Assembly: GCF_009669325.1 (NCBI RefSeq)
Contig: NZ_SZWE01000002.1
Coordinates: 186,001 to 250,000 of the forward strand
Source: Roseovarius bejariae
GTDB lineage: Bacteria; Pseudomonadota; Alphaproteobacteria; Rhodobacterales; Rhodobacteraceae
Length of the DNA: 64,000 nt
Direction of reading: 5' to 3'
The notes under the pieces: generated by a model
The model's input: the letters and a program-made list of their open reading frames with translations, nothing else
Databases searched by the model: none
Told to the model about the DNA's origin: nothing
Shown here: piece by piece, positions 55,358-64,000 of the stretch
Numbering within the stretch: position 1 is the first letter of the stretch
How the letters are laid out: every line of letters begins with the position of its first letter
Made by a program: the position numbers and the translations under genes

Positions 55358-56842
55358 ATGGTGGGGCAGGTGAAATCACTGGCGGAACTGGGGCTGACGG
55401 CCCAGGGCGGGCGGCAAGCGCGTGTGACGGGCTTGGCCGTGGACAGCCGCGAGGTGAAAGAAGGGTTTCTATTCGCCGCCCTTCCCGGAAGCCGCGTGCA
55501 TGGCGGCGAGTTCATCCAGTATGCCCTGCGCATGGGGGCGGGGGCCATCCTGACCGATGCCCGTGGCGCACGGCTTGCTGCCGAGTTTCTAAACCTCAGC
55601 GATGCCGCGCTGATCGTGGCCGAAGACCCGCGCCAGACGCTGGCCTATGCCGCAGCCCTGTGGTTCGGCGCGCAGCCCGAAGTCATGGTCGCCGTCACAG
55701 GCACCAATGGCAAAACCTCGGTCAGCAGCTTTTGCCGCCAGATATGGGCCGAGATGGGCTTTGACGCGATCAACCTCGGGACGACCGGGGTCGAAGGGGC
55801 GTTCGAGGCGCCGCTTGCGCACACCACGCCCGACCCCATCACCCTGCACCGTGTGTTGGCGGCGGCAGAGGCCGAGGGCGTGACCCATGCCGCGATGGAG
55901 GCCTCCAGCCATGGGTTGGATCAGGGCCGCCTTGACGGGGTGCGCATCCAGGCGGCGGGGTTCACCAATTTCACGCAGGACCATCTGGATTACCACGAGA
56001 GTTTCGAGGCCTATTTCAACGCCAAGACGGGCCTGTTTGACCGTGTCCTGCCCGAGGATGGCGTGGCGGTTTTGAACATGGACGACCCCGCCGTTGCCCG
56101 CGTGGCCGAGATTGCCCGCGCACGGGGGCAGGACCTGATCACGGTGGGGCGTGCGCCGGGATGCGACCTGCAATTGCAGGCCCAACGGTTCGAGGCCACG
56201 GGGCAGGAGCTCCGGTTCGACTGGAAAGGCCGGGTGCAACAGGTCCGCTTGCCGCTCATCGGCGGGTTCCAGGCGGAAAACGTGCTGCTGGCCGCGGGCC
56301 TTGTGATCGGGGCCGGGGCCGACGCGCAGGAGGTCTTCGAGACCCTGCCGCATATGCGCACCGTCAAGGGCCGGATGCAACTGGCCGCGACCCGCTCCAA
56401 CGGGGCGGCGGTGTTCGTGGATTATGCCCATACCCCCGATGCCGTGGCGACTGCGCTTGCCGCGCTGCGCCCGCATGTCATGGGGCGTCTGGTGGCCATC
56501 GTGGGCGCGGGCGGGGATCGTGACACCGCCAAACGCCCGCTTATGGGCCGCGCGGCGGCGGCAAATGCCGATCTGGTGATCGTCACCGACGACAACCCGC
56601 GCAGCGAAGACCCGGGCGTGATCCGCGCCGCCGTGATGGAGGGCGCGCCGGAGGCCACGGAGGTGGGCGACCGCGCCGAGGCGATCCTGCGCGGCGTCGA
56701 TATGTTGGGGCCGGGGGATGCCCTTCTGATCTGCGGCAAGGGGCATGAAAGCGGCCAGATCGTGGGCGATGATGTTTTCCCCTTTGACGACAGCGAACAG
56801 GCCAGCGTGGCCGTGTCTGCCTTGGATGGGGGGCTGGCATGA
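55358..56842 (+). CDS. murE: UDP-N-acetylmuramoyl-tripeptide synthetase MurE
   Basis: 494-aa ATP-dependent ligase that adds the third residue to the cytoplasmic muropeptide precursor. P-loop VTGTNGKTSVSSF at about residue 115; FTNFTQDHLDYH; and DDNPRSEDP, the DNPR motif that marks meso-diaminopimelate specificity. ATG 55358 is preferred to the GTG one codon earlier. The stop overlaps the murF start by four bases. Confidence 0.96.
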   Translation: MVGQVKSLAELGLTAQGGRQARVTGLAVDSREVKEGFLFAALPGSRVHGGEFIQYALRMGAGAILTDARGARLAAEFLNLSDAALIVAEDPRQTLAYAAALWFGAQPEVMVAVTGTNGKTSVSSFCRQIWAEMGFDAINLGTTGVEGAFEAPLAHTTPDPITLHRVLAAAEAEGVTHAAMEASSHGLDQGRLDGVRIQAAGFTNFTQDHLDYHESFEAYFNAKTGLFDRVLPEDGVAVLNMDDPAVARVAEIARARGQDLITVGRAPGCDLQLQAQRFEATGQELRFDWKGRVQQVRLPLIGGFQAENVLLAAGLVIGAGADAQEVFETLPHMRTVKGRMQLAATRSNGAAVFVDYAHTPDAVATALAALRPHVMGRLVAIVGAGGDRDTAKRPLMGRAAAANADLVIVTDDNPRSEDPGVIRAAVMEGAPEATEVGDRAEAILRGVDMLGPGDALLICGKGHESGQIVGDDVFPFDDSEQASVAVSALDGGLA

Positions 56843-58287
56843 CGCTCTGGACTTCGCAGGATGCGGCAAAGGCGACGGATGGGCACGTCACCCGTGATTG
56901 GCAGGCGGCAGGCGTGTCGATCGACACCCGCACGATCGAACCGGGCGACTTGTTCGTTGCCCTGAAGGCTGCGCGCGACGGGCATGATTTCGTGGCGCAA
57001 GCGCTTGAGAAAGGTGCGGCAGCGGCCTTGGTCAGCCATATCCCCGAGGGCGTGGCCGAGGATGCGCCGCTCTTGATTGTCGATGACGTGTTGACGGGGC
57101 TTGAGGCCATGGGCCGCGCCGCCCGCGCCCGGACGCAGGCCCGCGTGGTGGCCGTCACCGGCTCGGTCGGGAAAACCTCGACCAAAGAAATGCTGCGCGA
57201 TGTGCTTTCCCAACAGGGTCGGACCCATGCCGCCGAGGCCAGTTACAACAACCATTGGGGCGTGCCCCTGACACTGGCGCGGATGCCCGCGGACACGGAG
57301 TTTGCCGTGATCGAGATCGGCATGAACCACCCCGGCGAAATTGCCCCGCTCTCGCGCATGGCGCGGCCCCATGTGGCGATGATCACCACCGTTGCCGCCG
57401 CCCATCTTGAGGCTTTCGAGGATCTCAATGGAATCGCGATTGAAAAATCCGCGATCTTCGACGGGCTGGAAGACAACGGCACCTGCATCTTCAACGGCGA
57501 TCTGGACAGCGACTTGGTGCGCACCATGGAAGGCGCGGCTTGGGCCAGCGGCGGACCGGTGGCGCGCTTTGGCGCTTGCGAGGAATGCCAATATCGCCTG
57601 ATGGACGTGCGCCTGAGTGATGAGACCACCGTGGTGCAGGCTGACCTTCCGGGCGGGCCGCAATTGTTCAAGATTTCCACGCCGGGGCGGCATTTCGCGA
57701 TGAACGGCCTTGCCACGCTGGCCGCGGTCGAGGCGCTTGGCGCCGACCCGGTGCGCGCCGCGATGGACCTTGCCCGCTGGCATCCGCCTGCCGGGCGCGG
57801 CACCCGCGAGGTGATCGCGCTGGACCATGACGACGAGGACCTGACGTTCGACCTGATCGACGATGCCTTCAACGCCAACCCAACCTCCATGGCCGCGTCA
57901 TTGGAGGTGCTGGCCGCATCCACCCCGCGCGACGGGGTGGGTCGGGTTGCCAAGGGACGGCGCGTTGCGATTCTGGGTGATATGCTGGAACTGGGCGAGG
58001 ACGAAATACAGCTCCATGCGGCCCTGTCCGATTTGCCATATGTGGCGGCACTGGATGTCGTGCATTGTGTCGGCTCCCGCATGGCCGCGCTATACGAGGC
58101 TTTGCCGGAGCCCCTGCGCGGAGAGCATGTGGACTCGGCCGAGGCTTTGGCGGATAAGGCGCACCGGCTTGTCGATGCGGGCGATGTGGTGCTGGTCAAG
58201 GGATCGAAGGGCAGTCACGTCAGCCGCGTGGTCGATGCCCTGCGCCGCGTGGGACGCGAAACGGTTGAAGAGAAAAGGAACACGTAA
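56839..58287 (+). CDS. murF: UDP-N-acetylmuramoyl-tripeptide-D-Ala-D-Ala ligase
   Basis: 482-aa ATP-dependent ligase that attaches D-Ala-D-Ala. Motifs: [36 protein letters not shown] (P-loop near residue 113), [31 protein letters not shown] and [11 protein letters not shown]. The last codon overlaps the mraY start by one base. It is in the tight murE-murF-mraY run. Confidence 0.96.
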   Translation: MTLWTSQDAAKATDGHVTRDWQAAGVSIDTRTIEPGDLFVALKAARDGHDFVAQALEKGAAAALVSHIPEGVAEDAPLLIVDDVLTGLEAMGRAARARTQARVVAVTGSVGKTSTKEMLRDVLSQQGRTHAAEASYNNHWGVPLTLARMPADTEFAVIEIGMNHPGEIAPLSRMARPHVAMITTVAAAHLEAFEDLNGIAIEKSAIFDGLEDNGTCIFNGDLDSDLVRTMEGAAWASGGPVARFGACEECQYRLMDVRLSDETTVVQADLPGGPQLFKISTPGRHFAMNGLATLAAVEALGADPVRAAMDLARWHPPAGRGTREVIALDHDDEDLTFDLIDDAFNANPTSMAASLEVLAASTPRDGVGRVAKGRRVAILGDMLELGEDEIQLHAALSDLPYVAALDVVHCVGSRMAALYEALPEPLRGEHVDSAEALADKAHRLVDAGDVVLVKGSKGSHVSRVVDALRRVGRETVEEKRNT

Positions 58288-59408
58288 TGCTCTATTGGCT
58301 GACCGCCCTCTCGGATGGTGGCGATTTCTTCAACCTTTTCCGCTACATCACCCTGCGCGCGGGTGGGGCCTTCATGACGGCACTGTTCTTTGGCTTCATC
58401 TTCGGCCCGCCGCTGATCAACGTGCTGCGCAAGCGACAGGGCAAGGGGCAGCCCATTCGCGACGATGGCCCGGAAACCCATTTCGCCAAGTCCGGCACGC
58501 CCACCATGGGCGGGCTGTTGATCGTCGGTGCGCTTGTGACCTCCACGCTGTTCTGGGCGCGATTGGACAATGGTTTTGTCTGGATGGTGCTTTTCGTGAC
58601 GCTGGCCTTTGGCCTGATCGGCTTTGCCGATGACTATGCCAAGGTGTCCAAGGGCAACGTGGCCGGGGTCTCGGGCAAGGTGCGCCTTGGTCTGGGGTTT
58701 GCCATTGCCGGGATCGCGGCCTATTGGGCGATGTACCTGCACGGGGTGAATGACGTGGCCCTTGCCGCGCGGGTCGAGGAGTATGACCCGCTTTCGGGGC
58801 GCCTGGCCTTCCCGTTTTTCAAGGACGCGCTGTTGAACCTTGGCTTGTTCTTCATTCCCTTCGCGATGTTCGTCGTGGTGGGCGCGGCCAACGCGGTGAA
58901 CCTGACCGATGGGCTGGACGGGCTGGCCATCATGCCGGTGATGATCGCCGCCGGGGCGCTTGGCGTGATCGCCTATGCAGTGGGGCGGGTGGATTTCACC
59001 GATTACCTCGATGTGCATTACGTGCCCGGCACGGGCGAGATCCTGATCTTTGTCGCGGGGCTTGCCGGGGGCGGTCTGGGGTTCCTGTGGTACAACGCAC
59101 CGCCCGCCGCCGTTTTCATGGGGGATACCGGCTCACTCGCGCTTGGCGGCGCGCTTGGGGCAATTGCTGTGGCCACCAAGCACGAGATCGTCCTGGGCAT
59201 CATCGGCGGCCTCTTTGTGGCCGAGGCGCTTTCGGTGATCATTCAGGTGCTTTACTTCAAACGCACCGGCAAACGTGTCTTCCTGATGGCGCCGATTCAC
59301 CACCACTATGAGAAAAAGGGCTGGGCCGAGCCGCAGATCGTGATCCGCTTCTGGATCATCGCCCTGATCCTCGCGCTGATCGGGCTGGCGACGCTGAAGG
59401 TGAGGTAA
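58287..59408 (+). CDS. mraY: phospho-N-acetylmuramoyl-pentapeptide transferase
   Basis: 373-aa inner-membrane enzyme that makes lipid I. About ten helices. The catalytic aspartates lie in GFADDYAKV and [35 protein letters not shown] and [23 protein letters not shown] are family hallmarks. Standard length. Followed by a 183-bp gap before murD that carries the double hairpin. Confidence 0.96.
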   Translation: MLYWLTALSDGGDFFNLFRYITLRAGGAFMTALFFGFIFGPPLINVLRKRQGKGQPIRDDGPETHFAKSGTPTMGGLLIVGALVTSTLFWARLDNGFVWMVLFVTLAFGLIGFADDYAKVSKGNVAGVSGKVRLGLGFAIAGIAAYWAMYLHGVNDVALAARVEEYDPLSGRLAFPFFKDALLNLGLFFIPFAMFVVVGAANAVNLTDGLDGLAIMPVMIAAGALGVIAYAVGRVDFTDYLDVHYVPGTGEILIFVAGLAGGGLGFLWYNAPPAAVFMGDTGSLALGGALGAIAVATKHEIVLGIIGGLFVAEALSVIIQVLYFKRTGKRVFLMAPIHHHYEKKGWAEPQIVIRFWIIALILALIGLATLKVR

Positions 59409-59412
59409 GGTG

Positions 59413-59459
59413 CCGATGTCTTGAAAAGACATCGGTCCGAAATCTTTTGAAGATTTCGG
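59413..59459. terminator. double-hairpin element, copy 2
   Basis: CCGATGTCTT-GAA-AAGACATCGG at 59413-59435 and CCGAAATCTT-TTG-AAGATTTCGG at 59437-59459, directly after the mraY stop. Differs from copy 1 (28444-28489) by paired substitutions that keep both stems. It could separate mraY from murD transcription. Confidence 0.7.
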
Positions 59460-59591
59460 GACTGTTTCGGCGGCGGGTGGTCGTTGGGCCATGGTCATAG
59501 AAAACCCCGCCTATGTTTGGTGCACTGCCCCATCTTGCAAGGCCGCGACGCTCGGGGCAGGGTGCGCTATGATTAATGACGGGGGCGGGGC

Positions 59592-60995
59592 ATGATTCCG
59601 GTTCAGGGTTTCGAGGGGGCAAAGGTCGCCGTACTGGGATTGGGGCGCTCGGGCCTTTCGGCGGCGCGGGCCTTGCGGGCCGGTGGCGCGCAAGTTCTGG
59701 CGTGGGACGATAACCCCGCGGCACAAGAGGCGGCACACGAAGAAGGTTTCGAGATCAAGGAGTTGTTCCGCGAGGGGGCCTTCGATGACGTGGCCAGCCT
59801 GATCGTCTCGCCCGGTATTCCGCATCTTTACCCCAGCCCCAACAAGGTGGTCGCCGCCGCCCTGCGTGCAGGTGTTCCGGTGGACAATGACATCGGGTTG
59901 TTCTTCCGGTCGCTGTCAGGCTCGAACTGGGCCAGCTACGACCAGCCGCCCAAGGTGATCGCGGTCACGGGAAGCAATGGAAAATCAACGACTTCCGCCC
60001 TCATTCACCATGTTCTTGAGGAGGTCGGGCGCGACGTGCAACTGGCCGGTAACATCGGCCGGGGGGTGCTGGACATCGACCCGCCCGGGGATGGCGGTGT
60101 AGTGGTTCTGGAACTCAGCAGCTACCAGACCGAATTGGCCCGCGCCCTGACGCCGGATATTGCGGTTTTCACCAATCTGACCCCCGATCACTTGGACCGG
60201 CACGCCGGTCTGGGCGGCTATTTTGCAGCCAAGCGCAGGCTTTTTGCCGAGGGCGGGCCGGACCGCGCGGTGATCGGTGTGGACGAGGACGAGGGGCTGT
60301 TTCTGGCCGGGCAACTGGCCGAGGGGCGCGGCGACGACCGGGTCATTCGGGTCTCGGCCAAGGGGAAGCTGTCGGGGCCGGGATGGATGGTCTTCGCGCG
60401 CAAGGGGTTCTTGTCGGAGTATCGCAAGGGCAAGCAGGCGGGATCAATTGATCTACGCGAAATCAAGGGGTTACCCGGCGTGCACAACCATCAGAATGCC
60501 TGTGCCGCCTATGCGGCCTGTCGCACGTTGGGTCTTGCGCCCAAGGTGATCGAGCGGGCGTTTCACAGCTTTGCGGGATTGCCGCACCGCAGTCAGCGGA
60601 TTGGCGAGGCGAATGGTGTGGCTTTCGTCAATGACAGCAAGGCGACCAACGTGGATTCCGCCCTCAAGGCGCTTTTGGCCTTCGACAATATCCGCTGGAT
60701 TTGTGGGGGGCTGGAGAAGGATGGCGGACTTGACGGGCTGGCATCGGGGCTTGGGAATGTCGTGAAAGCCTATGTGATTGGGCGAGAGGCGGCGCAGTTT
60801 TCGCTTGGACTGGAAGGGGTCGAGGCCGAGGTCTGCACGACGATGGAAGCTGCGGTGGCCAGAGCGGCACAAGAGGCCGAGCCCGGGGATACCGTGCTTT
60901 TGGCCCCGGCGGCCGCGAGTTTCGATCAATACGATAGTTTCGAAAAGCGCGGCGAGGATTTCATCGCGCAGGTGAAACGGCATATCGGCGGGTGA
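59592..60995 (+). CDS. murD: UDP-N-acetylmuramoyl-L-alanine--D-glutamate ligase
   Basis: 467-aa ATP-dependent ligase that adds D-glutamate. Motifs: [44 protein letters not shown] (P-loop about residue 129), [22 protein letters not shown], and [17 protein letters not shown]. Complete. Last dcw gene here: the next genes are on the opposite strand. Confidence 0.96.
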   Translation: MIPVQGFEGAKVAVLGLGRSGLSAARALRAGGAQVLAWDDNPAAQEAAHEEGFEIKELFREGAFDDVASLIVSPGIPHLYPSPNKVVAAALRAGVPVDNDIGLFFRSLSGSNWASYDQPPKVIAVTGSNGKSTTSALIHHVLEEVGRDVQLAGNIGRGVLDIDPPGDGGVVVLELSSYQTELARALTPDIAVFTNLTPDHLDRHAGLGGYFAAKRRLFAEGGPDRAVIGVDEDEGLFLAGQLAEGRGDDRVIRVSAKGKLSGPGWMVFARKGFLSEYRKGKQAGSIDLREIKGLPGVHNHQNACAAYAACRTLGLAPKVIERAFHSFAGLPHRSQRIGEANGVAFVNDSKATNVDSALKALLAFDNIRWICGGLEKDGGLDGLASGLGNVVKAYVIGREAAQFSLGLEGVEAEVCTTMEAAVARAAQEAEPGDTVLLAPAAASFDQYDSFEKRGEDFIAQVKRHIGG

Positions 60996-61002
60996 ATGTA
61001 TC

Positions 61003-61059
61003 GGGGCTCTGCCCCATCGCCCTGCGGGCGATTCCCCGGGATATTTGTAAAAAGAAGAA
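61003..61059. repeat. paired hairpins and dispersed-repeat variant after murD
   Basis: GGGGC-TCT-GCCCC at 61003-61015, TCGCCC-TGC-GGGCGA at 61017-61031, then CCCCGGGATATTTGTAAAAA at 61034. The last part parallels the GTATTT-AAGATGAAG repeats at 1293 and 20775. Probable bidirectional terminator between convergent murD and the flavoprotein gene. Confidence 0.55.
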
Positions 61060-61063
61060 TGGC

Positions 61064-62245
61064 TTAGGAGGATTCCCGGATGGCGGTCCCTGCGACCCAG
61101 CCCGAGGACCACGCCCATTGGAAGTTGTAGCCGCCGAGCCAGCCGGTGACATCCACGGCCTCGCCAATGGCATAAAGGCCGGGAATGGATTTTGACATCA
61201 TGGTTTTGGAGGAAAACCCATCGGTGTCGATGCCGCCAAGGGTGACTTCGGCGGTGCGGTAGCCTTCGGAGCCCGTGGGCTTGAGCCGCCAGTGGCGCAG
61301 GTGGCCGGTCACGTCGGTCAGGCGGGCGTCGGATTGATCGGCAAGGTTGCCTTTTAAATCAATCTCCTGCGCCAGATGCTCGATCAGCTTGGCGGGCAGG
61401 TGTTTGGCCAGTTCGGTGGTCAGGTTGCGGCGGCCCTGGGCTTGGCGTTGCGTCTTGAGGGCTTCAAGGAGGTGGCCGTCGGGAGCGAGGTCGATCTCGA
61501 TTTCTTCACCCTCGCGCCAGTAGGAGGAGATTTGCAGGATCGCCGGGCCGGAGAGGCCGCGATGGGTGAAAAGCACCGCCTCGTCGAAGGCGGTGCGGGT
61601 ATTCGAGACGCGGGCCGGGGCGGAGGTGCCGGAAAGTGGCGCGAAGCGTTGGTCGGAAAAGGTGAGCGGCACGAGGGCGGGGCGGGTTTCAGTCACCGTA
61701 TGGCCGAACTGTTGGGCGATGTCATAGGCCAGTCCGGTCGCCCCCATCTTGGGGATGGATTTGCCCCCGGTGGCCAGCACGATGTTTTGCGCGGTGACGG
61801 TCTTGCGGGTGCCTGCGTGGTCGAGCGTGGCGGTGAAATGACTGCCATCATGGCCCAGATCGGCCAGTGTGCAATCAAGCCAGAGGTCGGCCCCGGATTG
61901 GGTCATTTCCATGCGGAGCATTTCGATGATCTGTGTGGACTTCCCGTCGCAGAAAAGTTGCCCCAGCGTTTTCTCGTGATAGGCGATGCCGTGGCGCGCG
62001 ACGAGATCGATGAAATCCCATTGCGTATAGCGGGAGAGGGCGGATTTGTGGAAATGCCTGTTTGCCCCGAGGAAATTGGCGGGTTCAGTGTATAGGTTGG
62101 TGAAATTGCACCGCCCGCCGCCGGATATGCGGATTTTCTCGCCCGGGCGTTTCGCGTGATCTATGACCAGCGTGCCGGGGCCTGCATGGGCCGCGCACAT
62201 CATGCCGGCGGCGCCTGCGCCAAGGATGAGGGTGGTGATCTGCAT
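61064..62245 (-). CDS. BaiN/HI0933-family FAD-dependent oxidoreductase
   Basis: 393-aa flavoprotein. FAD-binding TLILGAGAAGMMCAAHAG at the N-terminus, the family motif GEKIRISGGGRCNFTNLYTEPANF at about 35-58, IVLATGGKSIPKMGATGLAYDIA, and a C-terminal GLYAIGEAVDVTGWLGGYNFQWAWSSGWVAG. Members are annotated as aminoacetone oxidase or NAD(P)/FAD oxidoreductase; the substrate is uncertain. Start at 62245 (MQITTLILG). Confidence 0.88.
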   Translation of the reverse strand: MQITTLILGAGAAGMMCAAHAGPGTLVIDHAKRPGEKIRISGGGRCNFTNLYTEPANFLGANRHFHKSALSRYTQWDFIDLVARHGIAYHEKTLGQLFCDGKSTQIIEMLRMEMTQSGADLWLDCTLADLGHDGSHFTATLDHAGTRKTVTAQNIVLATGGKSIPKMGATGLAYDIAQQFGHTVTETRPALVPLTFSDQRFAPLSGTSAPARVSNTRTAFDEAVLFTHRGLSGPAILQISSYWREGEEIEIDLAPDGHLLEALKTQRQAQGRRNLTTELAKHLPAKLIEHLAQEIDLKGNLADQSDARLTDVTGHLRHWRLKPTGSEGYRTAEVTLGGIDTDGFSSKTMMSKSIPGLYAIGEAVDVTGWLGGYNFQWAWSSGWVAGTAIRESS

Positions 62246-62288
62246 GCGGCAGGCGATGCCCCAACGGGGCGGTCGCGTCAAGCGCGGT

Positions 62289-63233
62289 CTAGGCCGAACA
62301 GCTTGCCCCGCCCAGAACGCAGAACTTGGCGCAATGCGGGTGGTTGAGGGCCACGTCACGCTCGGCCTCGGCCAGTGTTGCGCCCAGTTCGAATTCGGGT
62401 GCGTAGGGCAAGAGGGTACAGGCCAGAACGGCAGGCCGCGCAGCGCCCTTGCGTTTGACCACCATGCGCGAGGAGGCGCACATCACGCTGTCGGGGGATT
62501 TTCCGAGGATGTCCCAGCAGGCGGTCGTGATCTCGGGAACTTCCGTGGATTCGTCCATTTCGGGGAACAGGACGGTTTCGCCCGGGTTGGAAGCGTCTAT
62601 CGCGAAACCATGCGTGGCGAAAAGATCGGCATAGCCTTGACGGCCCTTGCCCTCGTCCTCGCCCCAGACGGTGCGGCCTGCGACGGTCATGCGGATACCT
62701 GCATCGCGCAGCCATTGCATCCCTTCGAGGGTGCGCCGGAAGGCGCCGGGGCCGCGTTCGGTGTCGTGGTTGGTTTCCGACCAGTGATCAACGGAGATGC
62801 GCAGGGTCAGCTTATCGCCGTAGTCCGCGGCAAGGTCCCGAAGCCCCTCCTGCACGCGGCGGCGCATCATCGGGCGCATGGCGTTGGTGAGGATCAAAAC
62901 CCTGTATCCGCGCGTCAGCGCGGCGCGGGCCATGCCGATCATTTCCGGGTTCATGAAGGGTTCCCCGCCGGTAAAGCCGATCTCTTCGATGGGCCAGTCG
63001 CGGGTTTCGATCTGGTCGAGGTAATCCGTGACCTCGGCCTCGGTCATGTAGACGAGGGCATCGTTGGTGGGGGAGCTTTCGATGTAGCAGTTGGCGCAGG
63101 TGATATTGCACAGTGTGCCGGTGTTGAACCAAAGGGTTTCCGGATTGGACAAGGGGACAATGGCGCGGGGTGTGCCATCGGCGGTCAATTGCGGATCCTG
63201 AAACTTGCCAGTGTTGGCGATGGTATCCTTCAT
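62289..63233 (-). CDS. radical SAM protein
   Basis: 314-aa radical SAM enzyme with the 4Fe-4S motif CNITCANCYIESSPTN (CxxxCxxC) at about residue 42 and EIGFTGGEPFMNPEMIG after it. The C-terminus has extra Cys (ACTLLPYAPEF and HPHCAKFCVLGGASCSA) that could bind a second cluster. The substrate is not recognisable. Start MKDTIANTGKFQDP at 63233 fits the relatives I recall; an upstream ATG at 63260 with an AAGG site is also possible. It is 43 bases from the flavoprotein gene and probably co-transcribed. Confidence 0.85.
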   Translation of the reverse strand: MKDTIANTGKFQDPQLTADGTPRAIVPLSNPETLWFNTGTLCNITCANCYIESSPTNDALVYMTEAEVTDYLDQIETRDWPIEEIGFTGGEPFMNPEMIGMARAALTRGYRVLILTNAMRPMMRRRVQEGLRDLAADYGDKLTLRISVDHWSETNHDTERGPGAFRRTLEGMQWLRDAGIRMTVAGRTVWGEDEGKGRQGYADLFATHGFAIDASNPGETVLFPEMDESTEVPEITTACWDILGKSPDSVMCASSRMVVKRKGAARPAVLACTLLPYAPEFELGATLAEAERDVALNHPHCAKFCVLGGASCSA

Positions 63234-63396
63234 GGGGGGCCTGTTGGTTGCTTGCCTCATTCAGGTAGCCTTGGAGCAGCGTGAAAGAAAGGCCCCAGCG
63301 AGGGCCTGACACCATTGTGAACAGTCTGTGTCGTGCTAGACTTGCACCAAGGCGCTGCCTGATTTTGGAATAGGGCGCACTGGCAGGAGTTTCAGA

Positions 63397-64000
63397 ATGG
63401 TATCGCGTGTCATTCCGGTCGATCCCTTCGACCTAGTGATTTTTGGCGGGACGGGGGATTTGGCGCGGCGCAAGATTCTGCCGGGCCTGTTTCGCAGGTT
63501 CCGCGCGGGCCAGATGGATGCGGAGTCACGCGTCATTGGCGCTGCGCGCAGCGATCTGGACGTGGACGGGTACCGTGCCATGGTGCGCGAAGCCATTGCC
63601 GAGTTCGACCCGGCCTCGGCCCGGGATAGCGAGGCCTTGGAGGCCTTTTTAGGGCGCTTGGGTTACGTGGTGGTCGATGCCATGGGCGAGACCGGCTGGG
63701 ACGATTTGGAGCGCGAGGTGAATTCGGACCGGATCAGGGCCTTTTACTTCTCGGTCGGGCCGCGGTTGTTCGGGGAGTTGGCCGAGCGGCTTCATAAGCA
63801 TGGCATGGCCGATCATGACAGCCGGATCGTCGTGGAAAAGCCCTTTGGCCGGGATCTGGAGAGCGCGAAGGCGTTGAATGCCACGCTGGCGCAGCATTTC
63901 CACGAGCATCAGATTTACCGGATCGATCATTACCTTGGGAAGGAAACGGTGCAGAACCTGATGGCGGTCCGCTTTGGCAATACCTTGTTCGAGCCGTTGT
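63397..64000 (+). CDS. zwf: glucose-6-phosphate 1-dehydrogenase (3' end beyond window)
   Basis: First 201 codons, open to the window edge. The NADP-binding VIFGGTGDLARRKILPGLF is at residues 14-32, and the substrate motif RIDHYLGKETVQNL is at about 177-190. VEKPFGRDLESAKALN precedes it. It oxidises glucose-6-phosphate in the Entner-Doudoroff or pentose phosphate route. GGCAGGAG lies upstream of the ATG at 63397. Truncated only by the window. Confidence 0.96.
   Translation, partial: MVSRVIPVDPFDLVIFGGTGDLARRKILPGLFRRFRAGQMDAESRVIGAARSDLDVDGYRAMVREAIAEFDPASARDSEALEAFLGRLGYVVVDAMGETGWDDLEREVNSDRIRAFYFSVGPRLFGELAERLHKHGMADHDSRIVVEKPFGRDLESAKALNATLAQHFHEHQIYRIDHYLGKETVQNLMAVRFGNTLFEPL

Noticed and set aside
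1..64000. tRNA, rRNA or replication-origin signatures
   Set aside because: No cloverleaf-like gene with CCA-adjacent acceptor, no rRNA text and no DnaA-box cluster was seen by eye; a tRNA search tool could still find something missed.

Overview
The window is chromosomal DNA of a marine alphaproteobacterium of the Roseobacter group (Rhodobacteraceae). Supporting signs are the high GC content, a DMSP demethylase next to an acrylyl-CoA reductase (dmdA-acuI), two RTX proteins with C-terminal Hint domains, a VPLPA-CTERM protein, a Rhodobacter-type dcw cluster with a very long mraZ leader, and GANTC-containing palindromes. No rRNA, tRNA, CRISPR array, prophage or intact insertion sequence was recognised. 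I recognise no genus with certainty.

Layout. 1-9.8 kb: acyl-CoA dehydrogenase, hot-dog thioesterase, gatB, an unrecognised 427-aa protein, a lysozyme-like transglycosylase, pepN, a class-I glutamine amidotransferase-type hydrolase and a HemG-like flavodoxin. 9.8-19.3 kb: two paralogous minus-strand RTX-Hint proteins, 2352 and 724 aa. 19.4-23.7 kb: kynureninase, an SDR dehydrogenase overlapping a YjbR-like gene, a secreted MBL-fold protein with an altered metal motif followed by a 69-bp hairpin tandem repeat, and a membrane methyltransferase. 23.8-34.2 kb: pntAB with a strong terminator, DUF3422, DUF2842, purA, two small membrane proteins, a second altered-motif MBL protein, secG and pyrG.

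34.2-36.3 kb is a gene-poor, locally AT-rich stretch. It holds one VPLPA-CTERM protein, decayed repeats and an array of TCGTACGA palindromes in front of a YmdB-type phosphodiesterase gene. 37-43 kb: an SLC13 permease, a lipid A-type acyltransferase, a nitrile hydratase-family operon whose beta subunit is split into two genes, a CIA30-family gene with a second TCGTACGA array of the same geometry, fliG, and a small secreted Cys protein.

43.3-48.3 kb is a DMSP locus. A GntR/FCD regulator is divergent from DUF2182-DUF1326-DinB-dmdA, with acuI 110 bp downstream. Twin GntR-type palindromes lie in the divergent promoter region, and dmdA overlaps the DinB gene by 4 nt, so the DUF genes and DMSP demethylation are probably co-expressed. 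48.3-51 kb: a DUF2235 lipoprotein, a universal stress protein and a GNAT acetyltransferase.

51-61 kb is the front part of the dcw cell-wall and division cluster: mraZ-rsmH-ftsL-ftsI-murE-murF-mraY-(183-bp gap with a double hairpin)-murD. A roughly 420-nt leader precedes it and resembles in position the UpsM sRNA leader of Rhodobacter. After murD the cluster stops: a BaiN-type flavoprotein and a radical SAM gene lie on the minus strand, and zwf begins at 63397 and runs off the window.

Best leads for something undescribed: (1) two operator arrays of 19-bp TTCGTACGANTCGTACGAA palindromes with identical double-22-single-12-double geometry; (2) a double-hairpin element found twice with compensatory base changes; (3) the DUF2182-DUF1326-DinB genes inside the dmdA operon; (4) the split-beta nitrile hydratase operon; (5) MBL-fold proteins lacking the canonical HxHxDH motif.
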